A stretch of DNA of 64,000 bases from Kluyvera sp040932435 (GTDB lineage: Bacteria; Pseudomonadota; Gammaproteobacteria; Enterobacterales; Enterobacteriaceae): contig NZ_JBFQGA010000001.1 of NCBI RefSeq assembly GCF_040932435.1, positions 310,001 through 374,000 on the forward strand. The letters are read 5' to 3'. Positions 16,628 to 24,621 of this stretch are shown piece by piece. The position numbers were made by a program, and so were the translations under genes. The notes under the pieces were generated by a model. The model searched no databases and was not told the DNA's origin. It worked only from the letters and a program-made list of their open reading frames with translations. How positions within the stretch are numbered: position 1 is the first letter of the stretch; every line of letters begins with the position of its first letter.

Positions 16628-17905
16628 ATGAAAACGAAAGTGGCTGCTATCTATGGCAAGCGGGATGTCCGTATCCGTGAATTTGAATTGCCTGCGATTA
16701 CTGAAAATGAATTATTAGTCAGTGTGATATCCGACAGCGTGTGTTTATCTACTTGGAAAGCCGCGTGCCTGGGTAGCGAACATAAACGCGTCCCCGACGA
16801 TCTGGAAAACCATCCGGTGATAACCGGTCACGAATGCGCGGGGATTATTGTCGAAGTTGGGAAGAATCTGACCGACAAATACAAAAAAGGGCAACGTTTT
16901 GTTTTACAACCGGCGATGGGATTGCCCAGCGGATATTCCGCCGGATACAGCTATGAATATTTTGGCGGCAATGCCACGTACATGATTATTCCTGAAGTCG
17001 CGATTAATTTGGGATGCGTATTGCCATATCACGGCTCCTATTTCGCGGCGGCTTCTCTGGCTGAACCGATGTGCTGCATTATTGGCGCTTACAACGCTAA
17101 TTATCATACGACGCAGTATGTCTACGAACACCGGATGGGGATAAAACCCGGCGGCAATATTACGCTGCTGGCCTGCGCCGGACCGATGGGAATCGGTGCG
17201 ATCGATTACGCGGTAAATGGCAACATTCAACCATCACGCGTGGTAGTGGTGGATATCGATGACGCTCGTCTAGCACAAGCCAAAAAACTGTTGCCGGTGG
17301 AACTGGCAGTGGAAAAAGGCATTGAACTTATCTATGTGAATACCCGAGATATGGACAACCCCGCAACACAGCTTCGCGCACTCACCGATGGCGCAGGCTT
17401 TGATGACGTCTTTGTCTACGCCGCCGTACCAGCGGTGATTGAGATGGCCGACGATCTGTTGGCGGAAGACGGTTGCCTGAATTTCTTTGCCGGGCCGACC
17501 GATAGCCAATTCAAGGTGCCGTTCAACTTTTATAACGTGCATTACAACAGTACGCATGTGGTCGGCACATCCGGTGGTTCAACGGATGATATGAATGAGG
17601 CGATTGCGCTGAGTGCCACCGGTCAGCTTCAGCCGTCGTTCATGGTGACACATATTGGTGGGCTGGACGCGGTGCCAGATACCGTCCTCAATCTGCCGGA
17701 TATTCCCGGCGGCAAAAAACTTATCTACAACGGCGTGACGATGCCGCTGACGGCGATTGCCGATTTTGCCGAAAAAGGCAAAACCGATCCTCTGTTCAGG
17801 GAACTGGCGCGGCTGGTGGCGCAGACTCACGGCATCTGGAATGAGCAGGCGGAAAAACATCTGCTGGCTCACTTCGGCGTGGATATCGGGGAGGCTGCGG
17901 CATGA
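16628..17905 (+). CDS. yggP: YggP, zinc-type medium-chain dehydrogenase
   Basis: 425 residues. The N-terminal GroES-like domain has a likely catalytic-zinc Cys (SDSVCLSTWK) and the GHECAG motif. A Rossmann motif AGPMGIGAI near residue 180 binds NAD(P). Length and sequence match E. coli YggP, which has no proven function. Its place between the PTS permease and a bisphosphatase suggests oxidation of the imported polyol phosphate to a ketose or aldose phosphate. It overlaps yggF by 4 bp (ATGA). Confidence 0.9.
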   Translation: MKTKVAAIYGKRDVRIREFELPAITENELLVSVISDSVCLSTWKAACLGSEHKRVPDDLENHPVITGHECAGIIVEVGKNLTDKYKKGQRFVLQPAMGLPSGYSAGYSYEYFGGNATYMIIPEVAINLGCVLPYHGSYFAAASLAEPMCCIIGAYNANYHTTQYVYEHRMGIKPGGNITLLACAGPMGIGAIDYAVNGNIQPSRVVVVDIDDARLAQAKKLLPVELAVEKGIELIYVNTRDMDNPATQLRALTDGAGFDDVFVYAAVPAVIEMADDLLAEDGCLNFFAGPTDSQFKVPFNFYNVHYNSTHVVGTSGGSTDDMNEAIALSATGQLQPSFMVTHIGGLDAVPDTVLNLPDIPGGKKLIYNGVTMPLTAIADFAEKGKTDPLFRELARLVAQTHGIWNEQAEKHLLAHFGVDIGEAAA

Positions 17906-18873
17906 TGTCCCTAGCATGGCCGCTCTTTCGCATTACGGAACAGGCAGCGCTGGCTGCCTGGCCGCAAACCGGATGCGGTGACAAGAATCGAATCGATGGG
18001 CTGGCGGTCACCGCCATGCGCCAGGCATTGAATGAGGCCGCTATCCGTGGGCGAATCGTGATTGGCGAGGGGGAAATTGACCATGCGCCGATGCTGTGGA
18101 TTGGCGAAGAGGTGGGGAGCGGTAGCGGGCCGGAAGTGGATATCGCCGTCGATCCCATTGAAGGCACCCGCATGGTGGCGATGGGGCAGAGCAACGCGCT
18201 GGCAGTAATGGCGTTTGCGCCGCGCGGCAGTCTGCTCCATGCTCCTGATATGTATATGAAAAAACTGGTTGTTAACCGGGAGGCGGCCGGGGCGATTAAT
18301 TTGGCGCTGCCGCTGGCGGAGAATTTGCGCAATGTGGCACATGCACTGGGTAAACCGCTGGAACGTCTGCGAATGGCGACCTTGGACAAGCCACGCTTAC
18401 AGCCTATGATTGCCGAAGCCACACAGCTTGGAGTGAAAGTTTTCGCTCTGCCGGATGGTGATGTCGCAGCCAGCGTGTTGACCTGCCAGCAGGATAATCT
18501 GTATGACGTGATGTTTACCATTGGCGGTGCGCCGGAAGGGGTCATTTCCGCCTGCGCGGTCAAAGCGCTGGGTGGCGATATGCAGGCGGAACTGATCGAC
18601 TTTTGTCAGGCGAAAGGTGACAGCGCCGAAAATGAGCAGGTCGCGCAACAGGAACGAAAACGCTGTGCTGAGATGGGCGTAGAGGTCAACCGGATCTATT
18701 CGCTGGAGGAGTTGGTTCGAGGGCGCGACATCCTCTTTAGCGCAACCGGTGTAACGGGCGGCGATCTGGTAAATGGCATTCAACAGGTAGCGAATGGTGT
18801 GCGCACTCAAACTTTACTGATCAGCGGCGCGGACCGAACGTGTAATATAATAGACTCCCTGCATTCATGGTGA
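17902..18873 (+). CDS. yggF: YggF, class II (GlpX-type) fructose-1,6-bisphosphatase
   Basis: 323 residues, close to E. coli YggF. The metal and phosphate signature DPIEGTRMVAMG is present, as are GEGEIDHAPM and GGAPEGVISACA, typical of GlpX-like phosphatases. E. coli YggF is a Mn-dependent fructose 1,6-bisphosphatase in vitro. In this operon it may dephosphorylate a bisphosphate formed after uptake, or work with the nearby kinase YggC as an opposed pair. It begins within the yggP stop, so translation is coupled. Confidence 0.93.
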   Translation: MMSLAWPLFRITEQAALAAWPQTGCGDKNRIDGLAVTAMRQALNEAAIRGRIVIGEGEIDHAPMLWIGEEVGSGSGPEVDIAVDPIEGTRMVAMGQSNALAVMAFAPRGSLLHAPDMYMKKLVVNREAAGAINLALPLAENLRNVAHALGKPLERLRMATLDKPRLQPMIAEATQLGVKVFALPDGDVAASVLTCQQDNLYDVMFTIGGAPEGVISACAVKALGGDMQAELIDFCQAKGDSAENEQVAQQERKRCAEMGVEVNRIYSLEELVRGRDILFSATGVTGGDLVNGIQQVANGVRTQTLLISGADRTCNIIDSLHSW

Positions 18874-18888
18874 TTTATCGAGAGACGG

Positions 18889-19398
18889 ATGACGACGCTG
18901 ACAGAAGATGAGGTGCTTGAGCAACTGGATGCTCAGGAGGATATGCTTGCGTTTATGGCGACAGCACATGACATTTTGCTGTTGGGCGTTAAACGCTTTC
19001 TGCCGTCGCTGTTTGTCGATAACGATGAAGAGATCGTGGAATATGCAGTGAAGCCGTTACTCGCGCAAAGCGGGCCGCTTGACGATATTGATGTGGCGTT
19101 ACGACTGATCTATGCGCTGGGAAAAATGGATAAATGGCTGTATGCCGACATTACCCATTTTTCTCAGTTTTATCAGTACCTCAAAGAGCAGGATGACATC
19201 CCCAAATTCGCTGACGATATGACGTGGGATTTTATCAGTAACGTGAACTGTATTACGCGGAATGCGACCCTTTATGGTGCGCTGGAATCGATGAAATTCG
19301 CCGACTTTGCCGCTTGGTCTGAGGTGCGCTTTACCGGAATGGTCAAAACGGCGCTGACGCTGGCGGTAACGGCAATTTTAAAGGAACTCACGCCGTGA
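18889..19398 (+). CDS. yggD: YggD, MtlR-family regulator
   Basis: 169 residues, the same length as in E. coli. It is all-helical with no helix-turn-helix visible, as in MtlR, the mannitol operon repressor whose mode of action is unusual. By neighbourhood it likely regulates the cmtBA-yggPFDC cluster. It overlaps the following kinase gene by 4 bp. A leucine- and aspartate-rich start (EDEVLEQLDAQEDML) is typical of the family. Confidence 0.88.
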   Translation: MTTLTEDEVLEQLDAQEDMLAFMATAHDILLLGVKRFLPSLFVDNDEEIVEYAVKPLLAQSGPLDDIDVALRLIYALGKMDKWLYADITHFSQFYQYLKEQDDIPKFADDMTWDFISNVNCITRNATLYGALESMKFADFAAWSEVRFTGMVKTALTLAVTAILKELTP

Positions 19399-20147
19399 AA
19401 ATCTGGCTGACAGTGAATGGGCTACAGATCGAGGCTCATTACCACGATGATGAAATAGAAAAAGTTCACAAACCCTTACTGTGCAAACTGGCGCAATTAC
19501 ATGCCGCAAATCCTGCGCGGCGGACCATCATCTTTTTGAGTGCGCCACCCGGCACGGGAAAATCGACCCTGACGACATTCTGGGAACACCTCTGCCGTCG
19601 GGATGCCGACCTGCCGGAGATTCAGACGTTACCGATGGATGGTTTCCACCACTACAACAGTTGGCTGGATGCGCACAACCTGCGCCCTTATAAAGGTGCG
19701 CCGGAGACGTTTGATGTGGCGAAGCTTGCACAGAATCTACAGCGGATTCGCGAGGGCGATGGAACATGGCCGCAGTACGACAGGCAAACGCACGATCCAC
19801 AAGAAGGCGCGGTTCAGGTCACGGCACCGGTGGTGATTGTGGAAGGCAACTGGCTGCTGCTTGACGACGACAGTTGGCGAACTTTAGCGAAATACTGCGA
19901 TTTTTCTCTATTTATTCACGCTCCGGCGCATGTTCTGCGAGACCGTTTGGTAGGGCGCAAGCTGGCCGGAGGGCTATCGCAGGCCGAAGCCGATGCTTTT
20001 TATCTGCGTACAGACGGCCCGAATGTGCAACGGGTGCTCGAAAACAGCCTGCCTGCTAATCTGACATTAGAAATGACAGAGGATGGTGCGTATCGGATCC
20101 CAGAGAGCTTGACCCTTCAGACCCTTAATCACGCTGACGTTCCGTGA
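19395..20147 (+). CDS. yggC: YggC, P-loop kinase (pantothenate/uridine kinase-like)
   Basis: 250 residues. The Walker A motif APPGTGKST is near residues 51-59, followed by DGFHHYNSWL, a segment shared by the PanK/uridine-kinase/fructokinase-like group of small kinases, and a VEGNWLLLDD Walker B-like stretch. The likely substrate is a sugar or sugar phosphate from the cmt system, but none is proven. Its last 23 bp overlap the 3' end of the oppositely transcribed ECF ATPase gene, an unusually tight convergent arrangement. Confidence 0.88.
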   Translation: MKIWLTVNGLQIEAHYHDDEIEKVHKPLLCKLAQLHAANPARRTIIFLSAPPGTGKSTLTTFWEHLCRRDADLPEIQTLPMDGFHHYNSWLDAHNLRPYKGAPETFDVAKLAQNLQRIREGDGTWPQYDRQTHDPQEGAVQVTAPVVIVEGNWLLLDDDSWRTLAKYCDFSLFIHAPAHVLRDRLVGRKLAGGLSQAEADAFYLRTDGPNVQRVLENSLPANLTLEMTEDGAYRIPESLTLQTLNHADVP

Positions 20148-20787
20148 GAGTGCCATTTCGCAACCGAACAATGCGTGGAAAATGACGCTGTGTAAAAGCA
20201 GCGTCATGGCTAATTGAGACGATGCTGGTTCCTCGCTTCCGGCAAACATCAAGCCAGTTTTCAAAGACTGCCAGCCAATGGGCGTCAAAATCACGGCTCG
20301 GTTCATCCAGCATGAGAATGGCTGGTGCCATCGCCTCAAGGCTGGCAACGGCAACCATGCGACGCTGCGCGGTGTGCAAATCCAGTGGGTGCGCGTCTGC
20401 CACGTCGTCTAGCTGACAGAGTTTCAGGGCGGCCATGGTGCGTTGCGCCACTTCCTCGGCGGGCAGTTTTTGCAGCCGCAGGCCAAAAGCCACTTCATCT
20501 GCCACATTGCTATGAAAGATCTGGTTTTCCGCTTCCTGAAACAAAACGCCGATGACCGTTGCGCGTTCGCGGTTTTTGAATTGCGCAATAGTTCTGTTGC
20601 ACAGCATTACTTCACCGGAGGAAGGGGAGAGAAGGCCCGCCATCACTCTTAACAGGGTGGATTTTCCCACACCATTATCGCCGGTTAACGCCAGCCATTC
20701 TCCTGCATGCAGTTGCAGCGAAATATCATGAAGGCAGGCATCTGGCGCACCGGGCCAGCGAAAATTCACCTGATTTAATATCAGCAT
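20125..20787 (-). CDS. ECF-type ABC transporter ATPase with degenerate signature motif
   Basis: 220 residues from the ATG at 20787, which overlaps the stop of the upstream ATPase gene by 7 bp; the frame is open further upstream but begins protein-like sequence only here. Walker A GDNGVGKST is at residues 36-44 and Walker B ILMLDE ends at Glu162. The ABC signature that should read LSGGQ is LHTAQ (137-141). It probably pairs with the other ATPase, so that one composite ATP site is weak. Last gene of a five-gene minus-strand operon; its end overlaps yggC by 23 bp. Confidence 0.85.
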   Translation of the reverse strand: MLILNQVNFRWPGAPDACLHDISLQLHAGEWLALTGDNGVGKSTLLRVMAGLLSPSSGEVMLCNRTIAQFKNRERATVIGVLFQEAENQIFHSNVADEVAFGLRLQKLPAEEVAQRTMAALKLCQLDDVADAHPLDLHTAQRRMVAVASLEAMAPAILMLDEPSRDFDAHWLAVFENWLDVCRKRGTSIVSISHDAAFTQRHFPRIVRLRNGTLTERQRD

Positions 20788-21458
20788 AGCGGTGATAAAC
20801 CTCCGTCGTGCAGCTGCCAGGCTCGCTGGCAATGCGCAATGAACGGCTCGGGCTGCCGCTCGAATAGGATAACCAACGACTGTTGCTGCTGCGCCCAATT
20901 TTGCAGTCGCGTTAGCAGCAGATCGGTCGCTTGGGCGGTCAGGCGACTGAATGCTTCATCCAAGATTAAGATCTTCGGCTGCATCGCCAGCGCACAGGCT
21001 ATCACCACGCGTTGGGTTTCACCGCCGGAGAGGGTTGCCGGGTGTCGATGACGCAGCGGCTGGCATTGCGTCAAGGAGAGCGCGTTATCGATTCGACGCA
21101 GAATCTCGTCTTCTGCAAGGCAGAGATTCTCCGGGCCAAAAGCGACCTCTTCTTCCACGCTGAAGGTGCAACCGGATAGCTGCAGGTAAGGGGATTGTTG
21201 AACCAACTGGATGGTTTGTGATTGTTCTACCAGCGTGATTTGGCCAATGGGGGCGCCTAGCAGACTCCCTGTACCCTCGATGCTGCCGGGCAGAAAATCC
21301 GGGTACCAGCCCGCCATGAGCTGCGCTAGCGTGCTTTTGCCGCTGCCGTTATCGCCAAAAATAGCCACCATGCCGTCAGTTGCACAATGAAAACTGAGAG
21401 GAACAGAGAGACGCGTGGGGTGCGTAGGGCGATAGCAAAACTGTTCTAGCGTAACCAT
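20781..21458 (-). CDS. ECF-type ABC transporter ATPase
   Basis: 225 residues from the ATG at 21458, chosen because AGGGG lies 7 nt upstream; an ATG two codons earlier (21464) is too close to that site. Walker A GDNGSGKST, a canonical LSGGE signature and Walker B ILILDE are all present. The start overlaps the end of the T-component gene by 13 bp. Together with the second ATPase it powers the energy-coupling module of a group I or II vitamin or metal importer. Confidence 0.87.
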   Translation of the reverse strand: MVTLEQFCYRPTHPTRLSVPLSFHCATDGMVAIFGDNGSGKSTLAQLMAGWYPDFLPGSIEGTGSLLGAPIGQITLVEQSQTIQLVQQSPYLQLSGCTFSVEEEVAFGPENLCLAEDEILRRIDNALSLTQCQPLRHRHPATLSGGETQRVVIACALAMQPKILILDEAFSRLTAQATDLLLTRLQNWAQQQQSLVILFERQPEPFIAHCQRAWQLHDGGLSPLC

Positions 21459-22153
21459 ATCCATACCCCTATTTCGACAAGCATAGCGAGTACCATGGTG
21501 TAGCGGGCGATGCGTTGTAAAGTGCTGTCCGCTGGTGCCCACAGTGTGGTACGCCTGCGATGCAGACGAAAGGCCCGCATATCCAGCGCTGCACCGCGTA
21601 CCACCAGATCGTTGAGCGCATTATGCGTCAGCGGGAGTATCAGTGCGGGCATCGCGCGTAGGCGCTGATACCCGCGTTCATCCAGCGGAACACCACGCGC
21701 GCGCTGGGCTTCGTGAATAATCGACAACTGCCGCTTGAGCTGCTCGACGATCAGCAACGGACCGGCAAACAGATAGGAAACGCCCGGCGGTAGGCGTGAG
21801 GCAAATAAGGCGCGGATGAAGCGCGATATCGGCACATACTGCATCCACAGCTGCGATGTTGATACTATCGCCAAGATCCGTAGCCACAGGGTGACGGCTT
21901 CGGCCCAGCGCTCAGGCGCACGCTGCTGTCCACTGAGCCACTCCGTCAGCCAGCCGCCGTGGACCAGCCACAGGCCTATTCCCAAAGGCACCATCAACCA
22001 GACAACATACTTTGCGCGGGGACGCGTAGCTCTCCGGCACAGCAAGAGCAGGAATACAGCCATACTGTAGACGCTAAGTACGATGCCGCCCGGCAGCAGT
22101 AACGTGGTGCAGGCGGCAAGCGCCCACAGCGTGAGCGAGGTAAACGGATGCAT
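21446..22153 (-). CDS. ECF transporter transmembrane T component (EcfT)
   Basis: 235 residues with hydrophobic helices in the first and last thirds. Two coupling motifs resembling the Ala-Arg-Gly signature are visible: EAQRARGVPL near residue 150 and VRGAALDMRAF near 195. These insert into grooves of the two ATPases. It is placed 6 bp after the S-component gene and overlaps the first ATPase gene, so translation of the module is coupled. Confidence 0.85.
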   Translation of the reverse strand: MHPFTSLTLWALAACTTLLLPGGIVLSVYSMAVFLLLLCRRATRPRAKYVVWLMVPLGIGLWLVHGGWLTEWLSGQQRAPERWAEAVTLWLRILAIVSTSQLWMQYVPISRFIRALFASRLPPGVSYLFAGPLLIVEQLKRQLSIIHEAQRARGVPLDERGYQRLRAMPALILPLTHNALNDLVVRGAALDMRAFRLHRRRTTLWAPADSTLQRIARYTMVLAMLVEIGVWIWLR

Positions 22154-22159
22154 TTAGCG

Positions 22160-22738
22160 CTACCGCACGGCAGACATAGTAGGGAAATGACGCATAGTGC
22201 GTAACGGCAGCTGACGCAGCAGCAGCCAAACGATCAACGCCGTTAGGATTTTATCCACCAGATTGGCACCGATAACGGTAATGGCGACGGACTCCATCAG
22301 GTCCTGACCGGCAGAGTACATCCAGGCGACAAATAAATCGGCTCCGCTGCCGGTGACGCCGCCAAAGAGAGTCGTGCGAATAGGAACCGCAACAATTGTC
22401 ACGCCGAGGGTGATGACGCCGCCGCTGGCAATCACTTTAGGCAAGGTGCGAAACCATCCTGCGCGAGCCAGCCATCCGGCGACGAGACCAATAACCATTG
22501 CGACGGGGGCAAAGGCCGCGGCGATAGGATCGGTCAGGACTCCCCATAGCAGGTTGGTGAGTAAACCGGTCAGCATGCCCACGACAGGGCCTAACAGCAC
22601 TGCGCTAATGATGGTGCCGATGGAGTCGAGAAAAATGGGCAGTTTCAACATGCTGATGAGCTGACCGCCGACCATATTGATAGCGATAGCAATGACAATC
22701 AGCGCCAGCGATTGACTGGAAAATTGGCGACGCGCCAT
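22160..22738 (-). CDS. ECF transporter substrate-binding S component, ligand unknown
   Basis: 192 residues, very hydrophobic, with about six transmembrane helices. The N-terminus carries an A-x3-N-like region (IAIAINMVGGQL) and a GPVVGMLTGLLTNLLWG segment common to S components. I cannot assign the ligand: no motif specific for biotin, riboflavin, cobalamin or thiamine is recognised. It follows the PCC-domain gene by 21 bp and precedes EcfT by 6 bp. Confidence 0.8.
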   Translation of the reverse strand: MARRQFSSQSLALIVIAIAINMVGGQLISMLKLPIFLDSIGTIISAVLLGPVVGMLTGLLTNLLWGVLTDPIAAAFAPVAMVIGLVAGWLARAGWFRTLPKVIASGGVITLGVTIVAVPIRTTLFGGVTGSGADLFVAWMYSAGQDLMESVAITVIGANLVDKILTALIVWLLLRQLPLRTMRHFPTMSAVR

Positions 22739-22761
22739 AGAGACCTCTTATTTGTGTCGTG

Positions 22762-23181
22762 TTATTGGGAAGTGATAACCAGTTCTTCATAGCCAGAAAC
22801 CGCGCACGGCTGGCGGCTAAATGCGAGTTCGGTAAGCTCGCCAATGACCAGTTCAAGGGTGGTGCGTACGGTACAGCCGGGCATCATATGACCGCCAAGC
22901 ATCGCTCCCGCTGGGTCAGAAACCGCAAGGTGGAGATGTTCGCCGGTAAGCTCCAGCGTGCCGTTAAGGGAGATGACTTCAAACGTTCCACTGAGCAAGG
23001 TGGTATCGTCATTGCCAGCATATCGCAGGGCGACGTCCGTCAGGCTTCCGGTGCAGCCGGTAATCCACGCGGCCTGTAGCGAGTGCTGTTGGATAAACGC
23101 GTGGAGCTGGGCAAAAACTTCTTGGCCTGGCAGTAAGCGCAGCGCATAAAAACGCGCGCGTGATGAGTGAGGTACAATCAT
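22762..23181 (-). CDS. PCC/DUF296-domain protein, first gene of the ECF operon
   Basis: 139 residues forming a single PCC (DUF296) domain, recognised by the GEHLHLAVSDPAGAMLGGHMMPGC stretch (positions about 79-102; key residues His, His and the GGH triplet). Related domains form trimers; in plants they accompany AT-hooks, but no DNA-binding extension is present here. Bacterial function is unknown. Position at the head of the ECF operon suggests it binds or modifies the transported ligand or a derivative. Divergent from epd with 372 bp between. Confidence 0.83.
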   Translation of the reverse strand: MIVPHSSRARFYALRLLPGQEVFAQLHAFIQQHSLQAAWITGCTGSLTDVALRYAGNDDTTLLSGTFEVISLNGTLELTGEHLHLAVSDPAGAMLGGHMMPGCTVRTTLELVIGELTELAFSRQPCAVSGYEELVITSQ

Positions 23182-23344
23182 GTTTGGGGGACTCCGAGAC
23201 TCGGACGTGTGGTGATAATATAGACACGTGATAATAGGCTTTCTGATATAAATCAGGATTTACGCCACAGCAACGAAATTATCTTGCTACGCTTATGCCC
23301 AATTCTGGAATGTGGAATAAATTGGCCTTCTCATGGCGCAAAAA

Positions 23345-23360
23345 TGTGATGTAAGTCAGA
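23345..23360. promoter_or_regulatory. CRP-like site upstream of epd
   Basis: TGTGA-TGTAAG-TCAGA matches the CRP core at 9 of 10 positions, about 200 bp before epd. In E. coli the distal epd-pgk promoter is CRP-dependent, which agrees. Confidence 0.6.
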
Positions 23361-23419
23361 TAACCGCTTTCTCTAACTGGACAATCATTCCTTTTATTCC
23401 TTGTTTCGCTTATTCTAGC

Positions 23420-23431
23420 TGAAGCGTTTCA
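23420..23431. promoter_or_regulatory. Cra (FruR) operator upstream of epd
   Basis: TGAAGCGTTTCA differs from the Cra consensus TGAAACGTTTCA at one position and is nearly symmetrical. It lies 122 bp before the epd start. Cra control of the epd-pgk operon is known in E. coli. Confidence 0.65.
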
Positions 23432-23553
23432 GTTGGCAGTTTGTTCGACATTTAACCAATCAGTCACTGTTTGTGGCAGGTAAGGTTTCCCAGAACTCGT
23501 GGCTGCATTACTCTGTGAGCCATCAGGAATCGGGATAATCTTGCAGGAGACCT

Positions 23554-24600
23554 ATGACCGTACGCGTAGCGATTAATGGCTTCGGTCGCATTGGACGTAA
23601 CGTGGTTCGTGCTTTGTATGAATCCGGACGCCGTGCGGAAATTACCGTGGTGGCTATCAACGAACTGGCCGATGCTGCCGGCATTGCGCATTTGTTGAAG
23701 TATGACACCAGCCATGGGCGCTTCGCCTGGGATGTCCGTCAGGAGCGAGAGCAGCTCTACGTTGGCGATGACACTATCCGTCTTCTGCACGAACGTTCGA
23801 TTGACGCGCTCCCTTGGCGAGAACTGTCGGTTGATGTGGTGCTGGACTGTACCGGTGTGTACGGAAGCCGTGAAGACGGTGAGGCCCATATCGCCGCAGG
23901 CGCGAAGAAGGTGCTCTTTTCACATCCTGGCAGCAACGATCTCGACGCCACTATCGTGTTTGGCGTTAACCAGCACGAGCTGCGTGCAGAACACCGCATT
24001 GTTTCCAACGCCTCCTGCACCACCAACTGCATCATTCCCGTCATTAAACTGTTAGATGATGCCTACGGTATTGAATCCGGTACGGTCACGACCATCCACT
24101 CCGCGATGCATGACCAGCAGGTGATTGACGCCTATCACCCGGACTTACGCCGTACACGCGCGGCAAGCCAATCGATCATTCCAGTAGATACTAAACTTGC
24201 GGCGGGTATTGCCCGTATTTTTCCGAAGTTTAGCGACCATTTTGAAGCGATTGCGGTGCGCGTACCGACCATCAACGTCACGGCAATTGACCTGAGCGTG
24301 ACGGTGAAGAAGCCGGTAAAAGCCCATGAAGTCAACCAGTTGCTGCAAAAAGCAGCGCAGGGTACATTTCATGGTATAGTTGACTATACGGAATTACCGT
24401 TGGTCTCGACTGATTTTAATCACGATCCGCATAGTGCCATTGTTGATGGCACACAGACGCGGGTAAGTGGAGCACATCTGATCAAAACTCTGGTCTGGTG
24501 TGATAACGAATGGGGCTTTGCTAACCGAATGCTCGACACGACGTTAGCAATGGCAGCTATTGGTTTCAGGCTCGACGCTCAAGCGTCGACAAAACTTTAA
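23554..24600 (+). CDS. epd: D-erythrose-4-phosphate dehydrogenase
   Basis: 348 residues. The N-terminal NAD motif INGFGRIGRN and catalytic Cys155 in SNASCTTNC are those of the GAPDH family. The sequence matches Epd (GapB), which makes 4-phosphoerythronate for pyridoxal phosphate synthesis, rather than GapA. It heads the glycolytic operon epd-pgk-fbaA, 21 bp before pgk, behind CRP and Cra sites. Confidence 0.95.
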   Translation: MTVRVAINGFGRIGRNVVRALYESGRRAEITVVAINELADAAGIAHLLKYDTSHGRFAWDVRQEREQLYVGDDTIRLLHERSIDALPWRELSVDVVLDCTGVYGSREDGEAHIAAGAKKVLFSHPGSNDLDATIVFGVNQHELRAEHRIVSNASCTTNCIIPVIKLLDDAYGIESGTVTTIHSAMHDQQVIDAYHPDLRRTRAASQSIIPVDTKLAAGIARIFPKFSDHFEAIAVRVPTINVTAIDLSVTVKKPVKAHEVNQLLQKAAQGTFHGIVDYTELPLVSTDFNHDPHSAIVDGTQTRVSGAHLIKTLVWCDNEWGFANRMLDTTLAMAAIGFRLDAQASTKL

Positions 24601-24621
24601 GTATCAACGAGAGGATTCACC

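Larger units (their letters stand above)
23182..23553. promoter_or_regulatory. Divergent control region between the ECF operon and epd
   Basis: 372 bp with no gene. On the left, GTGATAATA occurs twice as a direct repeat (23212-23220 and 23228-23236, 16-bp pitch) next to the presumed ECF promoter, where the minus strand offers TATATT-like -10 sequences. The right half contains the CRP and Cra sites of epd, listed separately. I saw no riboswitch fold, although a search for one would be needed to exclude it. Confidence 0.55.

Noticed and set aside
23182..23553. Riboswitch upstream of the ECF operon
   Set aside because: No conserved thiamine, cobalamin, or other known aptamer core was recognised by eye; a covariance search would be needed to be sure.
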